From Acidaminococcaceae bacterium (lineage in GTDB: Bacteria; Bacillota; Negativicutes; Acidaminococcales; Acidaminococcaceae), in assembly GCA_024405585.1 (NCBI GenBank), contig JAKSOM010000019.1, forward strand, positions 1 to 11,864: 11,864 bases of DNA. Reading direction: 5' to 3'. Below are positions 6,022 through 11,864 of this stretch, in pieces; the stretch's first letter is position 1; each line of letters opens with the position of its first letter. Made by a program: the position numbers and the translations under genes. Under the pieces are notes generated by a model. It saw only the letters and a list, made by a program, of their open reading frames with translations. It was not told the origin of the DNA and did no database searches.

Positions 6022-6100
6022 CGAAAAGTTAAAGTTCCGAAAAAATAAAGTGTCATTTTAGATTTTCGAAAATCGTATCTTGATTTTTCCGAAAAATCAA
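6022..6100. promoter_or_regulatory. Palindromic operator-like cluster before the second ATPase gene
   Basis: Four CGAAAA cores occur at 6022, 6038, 6067 and 6090. Two lie within palindromes: GATTTTCGAAAATC (6061-6074, perfect 14 bp) and a 21-bp palindrome with arms TTGATTTTTC (6080-6089) and GAAAAATCAA (6091-6100) around one central base. The latter covers the -35 box and the spacer of the proposed promoter. The sequence is unrelated to the 33-bp repeats of the first ATPase gene, but the position is equivalent. Confidence 0.7.
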
Positions 6101-6108
6101 TGTATTAT
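6080..6108 (+). promoter_or_regulatory. Promoter of the second DUF4143 ATPase gene
   Basis: A -35 box TTGATT (6080-6085) and a -10 box TATTAT (6103-6108) are 17 bases apart. Transcription would begin near 6115, just ahead of the GGAGG site at 6121. The left arm of the 21-bp palindrome contains the -35 box. Confidence 0.6.
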
Positions 6109-6129
6109 AGGCAAAAAAGCGGAGGAAAG

Positions 6130-7329
6130 ATGTACTACAGGCGAACTTTGGAAAAAATGGTGCGGCAAGCAAGCGGTTACTTCAAAGTAGTTATTATTAC
6201 GGGACCAAGGCAGGTTGGCAAGACAACCCTTTTTCGGCATATTATGGAACCCGGGAGGAAATACGTTTCCCTGGATGATGCGGCGGCTTTGATTTTGGCC
6301 CGGGAGGATCCGGAAGGATTTTTCCTAAAATTTCCGCCGCCAGTACTTATTGATGAGGTGCAGAAGGCCCCCAATCTTTTTGGTTATATCAAACACATAG
6401 TGGATGAATCCAAAGACCGGGGGCAAATATGGCTTACGGGATCCCAGATTTTTACATTGATGGAGAACCTTGCGGATTCATTGGCAGGCAGGGTGGCTGT
6501 CTTGAATTTGCAGGGATTTAGTATGGCAGAACAGGATGGCGATTATGAAAGACCGCTTTTTTCTCCGGAAATTTCCTTGGACAGAAAAGGTAAAAAACTA
6601 TCAAAAAATGAGGTGTTTGCAAGGATTTTGAGAGGCGGTTATCCCCAACTTTTGGATGGAACGCCGCGGGACTTGTATTTTTCATCATATTTGAACACAT
6701 ATATACAACGGGATGTTAAGAATGTTGTAAATGTGACTAAGGAGCTGAGTTTTATTAAATTTATAAAAGTTCTGGCCGCAAGGACGGGCCAAGTCCTTAA
6801 CTATAATGATATCAGCAGAGATATTGAAGTTAGCGCTCCCACGGTTAAGAGTTGGGTGTCTGTGCTGGCAACCTCAGGGCTTATTTATCTTCTTCCCCCG
6901 TTCGGCGGGAATCTTTCCCAGCGTTCCATTAAGTCACCGAAATGCTATTTTTTGGATACAGGGCTTTGTTGTTACTTGTGCGGGCTGGAGGATGAAAATC
7001 AGGTATTGAATAGTTCTATGTCCGGAGCATTGTTCGAAACGTTTGTTGTGAGTGAATTGTTAAAATCTTTTTGGCATCACGGCAAAACACCGTTCTTTTA
7101 CTTTTATAGGAACTCGGATAATAATCAGGAAGTGGATTTGATTATTGAACAAATGGGGAAAGTTTGGCCGGTGGAAATAAAGCTGAGTTCTACGCCGGAC
7201 TTGAAAATGGCAAGACATTTTAAGGTTTTGGATAAGGTTGAGCGGGGACAAGGTTTGATTATTTGTACAGCGGGGGAATTAATGCCCTTGAGTAAGGATG
7301 TGTGGGTAGTACCGGTCGGAATGATATAG
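6130..7329 (+). CDS. AAA ATPase with DUF4143 C-terminal domain, second copy (399 aa)
   Basis: It has the same architecture as the ATPase at 1502-2842 but is clearly diverged and shorter. Walker A is GPRQVGKTT (25-33), Walker B is VLIDEVQ (72-78) and sensor TGS is at 103-105. A predicted winged-helix region lies at about 225-255 (YNDISRDIEVSAPTVKSWV). The DUF4143 end carries ETFVVSEL (303-310), EVDLII (334-339) and PVEIK (347-351), the PD-(D/E)xK-like set. The start is ATG 6130 with GGAGG at 6121-6125. The in-frame ATG at 6100 also reads MYYR, but it has no binding site and lies within the palindrome/-10 region. The gene is visibly more AT-rich than panF and trpB2. Flanking by a 43-bp direct repeat suggests later insertion. 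Its cellular role is unknown. Confidence 0.88.
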   Translation: MYYRRTLEKMVRQASGYFKVVIITGPRQVGKTTLFRHIMEPGRKYVSLDDAAALILAREDPEGFFLKFPPPVLIDEVQKAPNLFGYIKHIVDESKDRGQIWLTGSQIFTLMENLADSLAGRVAVLNLQGFSMAEQDGDYERPLFSPEISLDRKGKKLSKNEVFARILRGGYPQLLDGTPRDLYFSSYLNTYIQRDVKNVVNVTKELSFIKFIKVLAARTGQVLNYNDISRDIEVSAPTVKSWVSVLATSGLIYLLPPFGGNLSQRSIKSPKCYFLDTGLCCYLCGLEDENQVLNSSMSGALFETFVVSELLKSFWHHGKTPFFYFYRNSDNNQEVDLIIEQMGKVWPVEIKLSSTPDLKMARHFKVLDKVERGQGLIICTAGELMPLSKDVWVVPVGMI

Positions 7330-7366
7330 TGGGAACCTGTTGGATTTTGTAAAAAGTAGGGAATAT

Positions 7367-7399
7367 AAAAGCATCTGCGGTTTTGCAGGTGCTTTTTTT
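7367..7399. terminator. Terminator between the second ATPase gene and azlD
   Basis: The hairpin is AAAAGCA-T-CTGC / GCAG-G-TGCTTTT with loop GGTTTT, followed by seven T's. The T-G wobble in the stem is also present in the 5819-5855 terminator, although the upper stem and loop differ. It ends the ATPase transcript and can also act on azlD from the other strand, whose stop codon (7398-7400) lies in the T-run. Confidence 0.85.
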
Positions 7400-7430
7400 A
7401 TATTCCAAAGTACATTTTCAGGATGATGTT
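7388..7430. repeat. 43-bp direct repeat, right copy
   Basis: Identical to 5844-5886. This copy is the native context, since it is continuous with the full-length azlD. Confidence 0.92.
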
Positions 7431-7727
7431 GAGGATGGTCCCCACCCCGATGGAGAGGAGGGAATTGCGTTTCCAGATATGGAGCAGGACCACGACAATA
7501 CCGGCGATGATTTCGCTGGGGATGTGTAAGGGCGGACTGAATTGGATGCCCTTGTAGCAATACACCACCAGCATGGCCATAATGGCGGGGGGCAGGATTT
7601 TGCCCATGTAAAGGATGTAGGGCGGGGTGGCTTTGCTGCCGCTGAAAATCAAAAAGGGAATCAGCCGGATGAGCCCAGTTACCAGGGCCATTACCGCCAG
7701 CCCGGTCAGAAGATAGGTAGTGTTCAT
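7398..7727 (-). CDS. azlD: AzlD-type branched-chain amino acid exporter small subunit
   Basis: A 109-residue, very hydrophobic protein with about four membrane segments. It contains TGLIRLIPFLIF (residues 17-28), a Pro-rich connection and ILYMGKILPPAIMAMLVVY (38-56), typical of AzlD. AzlD forms a two-subunit exporter (LIV-E family) with AzlC that moves branched-chain amino acids and their analogues out of the cell. Its start codon overlaps the azlC stop by four bases (ATGA), so the two are translated as a pair. The last ten codons are duplicated at 5854-5886. Confidence 0.92.
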   Translation of the reverse strand: MNTTYLLTGLAVMALVTGLIRLIPFLIFSGSKATPPYILYMGKILPPAIMAMLVVYCYKGIQFSPPLHIPSEIIAGIVVVLLHIWKRNSLLSIGVGTILNIILKMYFGI

Positions 7728-8410
7728 AGGATTTTATCCTCCCAGCGTTTGGCGAAAGTAAGAATGGCCGCAATGGCAATCATGGCAGGAATCAGGAAGT
7801 TTTTGGGCCCGAAAATCAGGAGGCAAGTTAGGGTGCTGGCCAGGCCGATTATGGCACTGAAATGTTTGTCGGAGTTCAGCCATTGTTCGGTGGCGATAAC
7901 CACGAAAAGGGCGGTCAGGGCAAAGTCGATGCCGGGCAGATTCAAATCAAGGGCGGAACCTGCCACCGCGCCCAGGATTCCTCCGGCCACCCAGTAGGCG
8001 TAATCCAGAAGGGTTACATAAATATAGTAGGCCATTTTATCCGTGACCTGGGTTTTGACAGCCACCAAGGAATAGGTTTCGTCAGTCAGCAGCAGGGCCA
8101 GCAAATACTTTTTCCAGCCCAGAGGCCTGTAGTTTTCAATCATGGAAACTCCATAGAAAAGGTGGCGGGCGTTGACCAAAAAGGTGGTGACCGCCAAACC
8201 GATATAATCCATGCGGTTGACAAACAGGTTCACGCTCAAATATTCCATGGAGCCGGCATATACCGCCAAATTGCTCAAAGGGCAGAGCCAGGCAGGGAGT
8301 CCCTGGCTGGTCATCAGGATGCCCAAACAGGTTCCCAGCACGATGTAGCCGGTCATAACCGGTATGGAGTTTTGCAAAGCCAAACGGAAGGCAGATTTTT
8401 GTGTGTCCAT
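7724..8410 (-). CDS. azlC: AzlC-type branched-chain amino acid exporter large subunit
   Basis: The 228-residue membrane protein carries AzlC family marks: an N-terminal helix with IPVMTGYIVLGTCLGIL (16-32), the YAGSMEYLSV motif (51-60), the highly conserved NARHLFYG (80-87) and DETYSL (110-115). Several further hydrophobic segments follow. With AzlD it exports branched-chain amino acids. Start: the ATG is preceded by AGGTGA, and the promoter at 8432-8460 gives a very short leader of about 15 bases, so no riboswitch or T-box controls this operon. Confidence 0.92.
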   Translation of the reverse strand: MDTQKSAFRLALQNSIPVMTGYIVLGTCLGILMTSQGLPAWLCPLSNLAVYAGSMEYLSVNLFVNRMDYIGLAVTTFLVNARHLFYGVSMIENYRPLGWKKYLLALLLTDETYSLVAVKTQVTDKMAYYIYVTLLDYAYWVAGGILGAVAGSALDLNLPGIDFALTALFVVIATEQWLNSDKHFSAIIGLASTLTCLLIFGPKNFLIPAMIAIAAILTFAKRWEDKIL

Positions 8411-8431
8411 ATTGCATCACCTATGCCCAAG

Positions 8432-8460
8432 AGTGTAATTCTTCGGTGTAGGGTTGTCAA
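8432..8460 (-). promoter_or_regulatory. Promoter of azlCD
   Basis: On the minus strand a perfect -35 box TTGACA (8460-8455) and a -10 box TACACT (8437-8432) are 17 bases apart. The -35 box faces the -35 box of the trpB2 leader promoter 17 bases away. Confidence 0.65.
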
Positions 8461-8477
8461 TATTTTTGCAGGAAATC

Positions 8478-8506
8478 TTGACAAAGGAAGGGTGCAAGAG
8501 TAAAAT
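8478..8506 (+). promoter_or_regulatory. Promoter of the T-box leader and trpB2
   Basis: A perfect -35 box TTGACA (8478-8483) and a -10 box TAAAAT (8501-8506) are separated by 17 bases. Transcription would start near 8513, just before stem I of the T-box. Confidence 0.8.
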
Positions 8507-8523
8507 GTTACAAAATAAACCGA

Positions 8524-8791
8524 TGAGAAAGAGGAGTAGATTCCTTGCAGTTATCCAAGAGCGAGTTGCTGGCGGTGGGAGTGCAACGGACAATGTGGAA
8601 TTGAATGGACTTTCGAGGGCAAGAGGAAAGGGAAGGGATTCCTGAGTATGGGCGCCGGGGCAGAACTCCCCGTTAACAAAGGTTGGCATATGGTGGTATG
8701 CAAAAAGTGGATGCGTCAGTGCATCAAGCCGGGTGGCACCGCAGGTATTACACCTGTCCCAGCGATTTTGTATAGCCGGGACAGTTTTTTT
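8524..8791 (+). ncRNA. T-box leader specific for tRNA-Trp
   Basis: Stem I closes with GAAAG (8527-8531) and CTTTC (8610-8614). The specifier loop has AGTAGA (8535-8540) on one side and GAA-TGG-A (8603-8609) on the other, above a GATTCC/GGAATT helix. The specifier codon is therefore TGG (8606-8608), Trp. The T-box motif TGGCACC (8734-8740) forms the bulge of an antiterminator with GGG/CCC (8731-8733, 8758-8760) below and GCAGGT/ACCTGT (8741-8746, 8752-8757) above. Uncharged tRNA-Trp would favour the antiterminator and so expression of trpB2. Confidence 0.93.
8754..8791 (+). terminator. Regulated terminator of the T-box leader
   Basis: CTGTCCC (8754-8760) pairs with GGGACAG (8778-8784), followed by seven T's (8785-8791). 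The 5' arm is the same stretch that forms the 3' side of the antiterminator, so the two structures exclude each other. Confidence 0.9.
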
Positions 8792-8816
8792 GTTTCCCGG
8801 GGAAAGGATGAAAAAA

Positions 8817-10187
8817 ATGACGACGGAGAAAATTCCCTACAAGATTTTTTTGACGGAGGATGAGCTTCCAAAGGCATGGTACAACTTGAGGGCGGATATG
8901 AAGAACAAGCCGGCCCCCCTGCTGAATCCACAGACCCACGCCCCCATGACGGCGTCAGAATTGGAGAAGGTTTTTTGCAAGGAACTGGTGGCGCAGGAAT
9001 TGGATGATGTGAATCCCTATATTCCCATTCCCGATGAGATTTTGAACTTTTACCGCATGTACCGGCCCTCCCCCTTGGTACGGGCCTATTGTCTGGAGAA
9101 AAAGCTGCAGACCCCGGCCAAGATTTATTACAAATTTGAAGGCCAGAACACCAGCGGCAGCCATAAATTGAACAGTGCCATTCCCCAGGCCTATTACGCC
9201 AAGAAGCAGGGGCTGAAGGGCGTCACTACGGAGACCGGGGCGGGCCAGTGGGGTACGGCTTTGGCCATGGCCTGCAGTTACTACGGTTTGGATTGCCGGG
9301 TATTTATGGTGAAGGGTTCCTATGAGCAGAAGCCCTTCCGCCGGGAGGTTATGCGGGTGTATGGGGCCGGGGTGACCCCCTCCCCCTCCGATACCACTGC
9401 CATCGGTCGTCAGATTTTGGCGGAGCATCCCGGCACCACCGGGTCCTTGGGCTGTGCCATCAGCGAGGCGGTGGAGACGGCGGTGAACAACGAGGGCTAC
9501 CGTTATGTTTTGGGCAGCGTGCTGAATCTGGTTATGCTCCACCAGAGCATTGTGGGTTTGGAAAGCAAGGCGGCTATGGACAAATACGGCATCCGGCCGG
9601 ATGTGATTATCGGCTGCGCCGGGGGCGGTTCCAATTTGGGCGGCTTGATTGCCCCCTTTATGGGCGAAATGCTGAAGGGTCAGGCCCGGTATGAAATTAT
9701 TGCGGTGGAACCCTCCTCCTGTCCCAGTTTGACCAGGGGTACTTTTGCCTATGACTATTGTGATACGGGCCGGGTCTGCCCCTTGGCCAAGATGAAGACA
9801 CTGGGAGCCAACTTCAGTCCCGGCGCCAACCGTGCTGGGGGCTTGCGTTACCACGGCATGAGCCCCGTCCTGAGCCAGCTCTATGAAGACGGTTATATGA
9901 AAGCGGTCAGCGTTCCCCAAACCAAGGTTTTCGAGGCGGCGGAAATGTTTGCCCGGGTGGAGGGCACCCTGCCGGCACCGGAATCCAGCCACGCCATCCG
10001 CATCGCCATTGATGAGGCCCTGAAATGCAAGGAGACCGGGGAGGAGAAAACCATTCTCTTTGGCCTGACCGGTACGGGTTATTTTGATATGTATGCCTAC
10101 GAAAAGTTCCACAATCATCAGATGGATGACTATATTCCGTCTGACGAGGAACTGCAGAAAAATTTTGCCTTGCTGCCCAAGGTTTGA
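8817..10187 (+). CDS. trpB2: TrpB2-type tryptophan synthase beta chain (456 aa)
   Basis: A pyridoxal-phosphate enzyme that makes tryptophan from indole and serine. It belongs to the TrpB2 (TrpB-like) group: it is longer than classical TrpB and has an N-terminal region ELPKAWYNLRADM (16-28) typical of that group. The PLP lysine is Lys117 in NTSGSHKLN. TETGAGQWG (138-146) and the phosphate-binding GCAGGGSN (266-273) are present, and GLTGTGYFDM closes the fold. Start: ATG 8817 has AAAGGA eight bases ahead; the in-frame ATG at 8808 would touch that site. No trpA or other trp gene is next to it, so it may work as an indole-salvage enzyme or serve a distant trp operon. The Trp-specific T-box upstream confirms a link to tryptophan supply. 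Confidence 0.93.
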   Translation: MTTEKIPYKIFLTEDELPKAWYNLRADMKNKPAPLLNPQTHAPMTASELEKVFCKELVAQELDDVNPYIPIPDEILNFYRMYRPSPLVRAYCLEKKLQTPAKIYYKFEGQNTSGSHKLNSAIPQAYYAKKQGLKGVTTETGAGQWGTALAMACSYYGLDCRVFMVKGSYEQKPFRREVMRVYGAGVTPSPSDTTAIGRQILAEHPGTTGSLGCAISEAVETAVNNEGYRYVLGSVLNLVMLHQSIVGLESKAAMDKYGIRPDVIIGCAGGGSNLGGLIAPFMGEMLKGQARYEIIAVEPSSCPSLTRGTFAYDYCDTGRVCPLAKMKTLGANFSPGANRAGGLRYHGMSPVLSQLYEDGYMKAVSVPQTKVFEAAEMFARVEGTLPAPESSHAIRIAIDEALKCKETGEEKTILFGLTGTGYFDMYAYEKFHNHQMDDYIPSDEELQKNFALLPKV

Positions 10188-10244
10188 AAAGATTGGCCGT
10201 AAGGAGAAAAAGTAGTTTTATTGGGCTGATACATGGATTGGCTC

Positions 10245-10273
10245 TTGACAAAGTCGGGGCAAAGTTGTAAACT
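10245..10273 (+). promoter_or_regulatory. Promoter of the SAM riboswitch and metK
   Basis: A perfect -35 box TTGACA (10245-10250) stands 17 bases before TAAACT (10268-10273), a fair -10 match. No terminator is obvious between trpB2 and this promoter, so some read-through from trpB2 is possible. Confidence 0.6.
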
Positions 10274-10292
10274 ACAAAACACTTGAATATTG

Positions 10293-10381
10293 CTCATCAA
10301 GAGCGACGGAGGGACTGGCCCTGTGAAGTCGCAGCAACCTGTTCGGTCAGGTGCTAATTCCAGCGTGTAGCGAGAGATGAG
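10293..10381 (+). ncRNA. SAM-I (S-box) riboswitch
   Basis: The aptamer starts with P1 strand CTCATC (10293-10298), closed by GATGAG (10376-10381). It contains the conserved cores AAGAGCGACGGAGGGACTGG, GCAGCAACC and GGTGCTAATTCC in order, with the usual spacing. It binds S-adenosylmethionine and turns off the gene downstream, here metK, which makes SAM: direct end-product control. Confidence 0.95.
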
Positions 10382-10400
10382 AATCCACTATGTTTGTTTT

Positions 10401-10426
10401 GGCGGCGTTCTCTGAACGCCGCCTTT
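10401..10426 (+). terminator. Expression-platform hairpin of the SAM riboswitch
   Basis: A perfect 10-bp stem GGCGGCGTTC/GAACGCCGCC (10401-10410 with 10414-10423) with loop TCT is followed by only three T's before CGG. It occupies the place of the intrinsic terminator. A possible antiterminator pairs GAGAAT (10379-10384), which includes the P1 3' end, with GTTCTC (10408-10413) in the hairpin. The short T-run is unusual. Confidence 0.7.
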
Positions 10427-10467
10427 CGGTATAACGGGGTGGGTTTGTGCGGAAAGGAAGAAAAGTT

Positions 10468-11640
10468 ATGAAAAAGTTTTTTACCAGTGAAAGCGTAACT
10501 GAGGGACATCCCGACAAAATTGCGGACCAAATCAGTGATGCGGCGTTGGATGCTTTGTTGGCTGAAGACCCTCAAAGTCGTGTAGCGAGAGAGACTTTGG
10601 TCGCTACGGGGCAAATTCATGTGGCAGGTGAGATTACTACCAAAGCATACGTGGATATTGCCAAAATTGCCCGTCAGACCGTAGTGGAAATTGGTTATGA
10701 CCGGGCCAAATATGGTTTTGACGGCAACAGCTGCGGGGTCTTGATTTCTGTGGATGAGCAGAGCAGTGACATTGCCTTGGGTGTGGATAACTCTTTGGAA
10801 ACCAAGGGGGGTGCGGTACAGGAATTGGGTGCCGGCGACCAGGGTATGATGTTCGGCTATGCCACCAACGAGACGGACACCTATATGCCCATGCCCGTTT
10901 ATTTGGCGGACCAGCTGGCATTGCAACTAACCAAAGTGCGGAAAACCGGCGTATTGCCCTATTTGCGGCCTGACGGCAAGACCCAGGTTACAGTTGAATA
11001 CGAAAATGACAAACCGGTGCGGGTGGACACGGTGGTGGTTTCTTGCCAACATGCACCGGAAGTGGAACAAAAACAGATTCGTGAGGATATTATCCGTGAA
11101 GTTATCACGAAAATTATTCCCCGGGAAATGTTGGACGACAATACCAAGTATTACATCAATCCCACCGGCAGATTTGTTATCGGCGGGCCGGCGGGGGATT
11201 GCGGTCTGACCGGCAGAAAAATCATTGTAGACACCTATGGCGGCATGGCCCGGCATGGGGGCGGCGCCTTCAGCGGCAAGGACCCCAGCAAGGTTGACCG
11301 TTCAGCGGCTTATGCGGCAAGGTATGTGGCAAAGAATGTGGTGGCGGCTGGATTGGCGGATAAATGTGAAATTCAGCTGGCTTATGCCATCGGTGTGGCC
11401 CAACCCGTCAGCATTCTGGTGGACACCTTCGGCACAGGTAAGATTGGTGAAGACAAAATTGTGGAGTTGATAAAAAAGAATTTTCAATTAAGCCCCAGCG
11501 GCATTATTCGGGAATTGGATTTATTACGCCCGATATATAAGAAAACTGCCGCCTACGGACATTTCGGCAGAAAAGATGTGGAGTTCCCGTGGGAAAAATT
11601 GGACAAGGCGGAAGCATTAAAGAAGGCAGCCAACAGCTAA
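10468..11640 (+). CDS. metK: S-adenosylmethionine synthase (390 aa)
   Basis: Converts methionine and ATP to S-adenosylmethionine, phosphate and pyrophosphate in the cytosol. Full length. The N-terminal ATP and metal site is [10 protein letters not shown] (12-21). The family signature [12 protein letters not shown] is at 121-132 and the glycine-rich phosphate loop GGGAFSGKD at 264-272. The C-terminus ends normally. Start: ATG 10468 with AAAGGAAG upstream is preferred to the GTG at 10447, which would put the binding site inside the coding region. It is controlled by the SAM-I riboswitch immediately upstream and is probably monocistronic, since repeat DNA follows the stop. Confidence 0.97.
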   Translation: MKKFFTSESVTEGHPDKIADQISDAALDALLAEDPQSRVARETLVATGQIHVAGEITTKAYVDIAKIARQTVVEIGYDRAKYGFDGNSCGVLISVDEQSSDIALGVDNSLETKGGAVQELGAGDQGMMFGYATNETDTYMPMPVYLADQLALQLTKVRKTGVLPYLRPDGKTQVTVEYENDKPVRVDTVVVSCQHAPEVEQKQIREDIIREVITKIIPREMLDDNTKYYINPTGRFVIGGPAGDCGLTGRKIIVDTYGGMARHGGGAFSGKDPSKVDRSAAYAARYVAKNVVAAGLADKCEIQLAYAIGVAQPVSILVDTFGTGKIGEDKIVELIKKNFQLSPSGIIRELDLLRPIYKKTAAYGHFGRKDVEFPWEKLDKAEALKKAANS

Positions 11641-11864
11641 CAGCTTTTAGGTGTTAGGTTTTAGGTTTCAGAAAAGTTGGATGAAAGCGAACTCTCGTCC
11701 GCCCATTTAGGGGTTGAGAAAGCATGTTATGCTTTCGAGCCGGAGCACGCCTTGGAACACCGAGAGTGCGGAGGATGGGCAGGGACCGTCCAAAGGAACA
11801 TAAAAGGACGGTGGTGGGGTCGCTCACTAAGAGTTAAAAGTTATAAGTTAGAAGTTAGAAATTA
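11641..11864. repeat. Mosaic intergenic repeat, copy B
   Basis: No gene is seen. The module order is the same as at 107-240: TTTTAGGTGTTAGGTTTTAGG (11645-11665), a structured middle section, the hairpin ACCGTCC (11785-11791) / GGACGGT (11806-11812) followed by GGTGGGGTCGCT, and GTTAGAA heptamers to the window edge. The middle section holds a perfect 8-bp hairpin GAAAGCAT/ATGCTTTC (11718-11725, 11729-11736) and a long-range pair ACTCTCG/CGAGAGT (11691-11697, 11761-11767). The final 20 bases (11845-11864) are identical to 661-680. Confidence 0.8.

Noticed and set aside
6100..6129. Upstream in-frame start for the second ATPase (10 extra residues, also beginning MYYR)
   Set aside because: No ribosome binding site, and it lies within the palindrome and -10 region; GGAGG precedes ATG 6130.
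5819..7430. Insertion sequence or transposon around the second ATPase gene
   Set aside because: No transposase and no terminal inverted repeats were found; only the 43-bp direct repeat is present. Reported as a cassette footprint instead.
7542..7997. 151-codon plus-strand open frame opposite azlCD, and the neighbouring 213-codon frame (7862-8503)
   Set aside because: Both are shadows of the well-supported azlD and azlC genes on the minus strand; neither has a start signal or a recognisable motif.
8955..10118. 387-codon open frame antisense to trpB2
   Set aside because: A shadow frame with no start signal and no recognisable domain; trpB2 is unambiguous on the other strand.
11103..11112. TATCACGAAA in metK, the reverse complement of the TTTCGTGATA core of the ATPase repeats
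   Set aside because: A single 10-base match inside coding sequence (encoding VITK), with no second unit at 33 bp. Probably chance.

Overview
This window looks like chromosomal DNA of a Bacillota (Firmicutes) bacterium of intermediate GC content. Evidence for this is a tryptophan T-box leader, a SAM-I riboswitch in front of metK, strong AGGAGG-type ribosome binding sites, a YvrJ-family micro-gene and good sigma-A type promoters. The mosaic GC-rich intergenic repeats and the gene content would fit a Negativicutes-type anaerobe, but that rank is an inference and was not tested.

Layout. Bases 1-106 are the tail of an unrecognised gene. Bases 107-449 are a mosaic of intergenic repeats, followed by a 35-residue YvrJ-family gene (450-557) and a symmetrical terminator. 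A minus-strand gene (735-1007) encodes a 90-residue peptide with a textbook double-glycine leader. A second, nearly identical copy of the terminator module follows (1299-1357). Next come four operator-like direct repeats at exactly 33-bp intervals (1368-1486), which run into an AAA/DUF4143 ATPase gene (1502-2842). A Cof-type HAD phosphatase gene (2857-3657, minus) converges on it. Divergent from the phosphatase is an operon of yhdT, panF (pantothenate uptake) and an unrecognised 89-residue gene, ending at a terminator. A second, diverged AAA/DUF4143 ATPase gene (6130-7329) follows, with its own palindromic operator over the promoter. It is flanked by a 43-bp direct repeat that includes the last codons of azlD. 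azlD and azlC (minus) encode a branched-chain amino acid exporter. Divergent from azlC is a Trp-specific T-box leader controlling an orphan trpB2 (8817-10187). A SAM-I riboswitch then controls metK (10468-11640). The window closes in another copy of the mosaic repeat seen at its start.

How it works together. The right half is amino-acid and cofactor housekeeping: pantothenate import, branched-chain amino acid export, tryptophan synthase beta activity made when tRNA-Trp is uncharged, and SAM synthesis repressed by SAM. The left half and the second ATPase are accessory. The most notable pattern is that two unrelated accessory genes (the double-glycine peptide and the second ATPase) are each bracketed by a direct duplication of a transcription terminator module, as if gene cassettes were gained next to terminators. 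Each of the two ATPase genes also carries its own unrelated repeat-type operator over its promoter.
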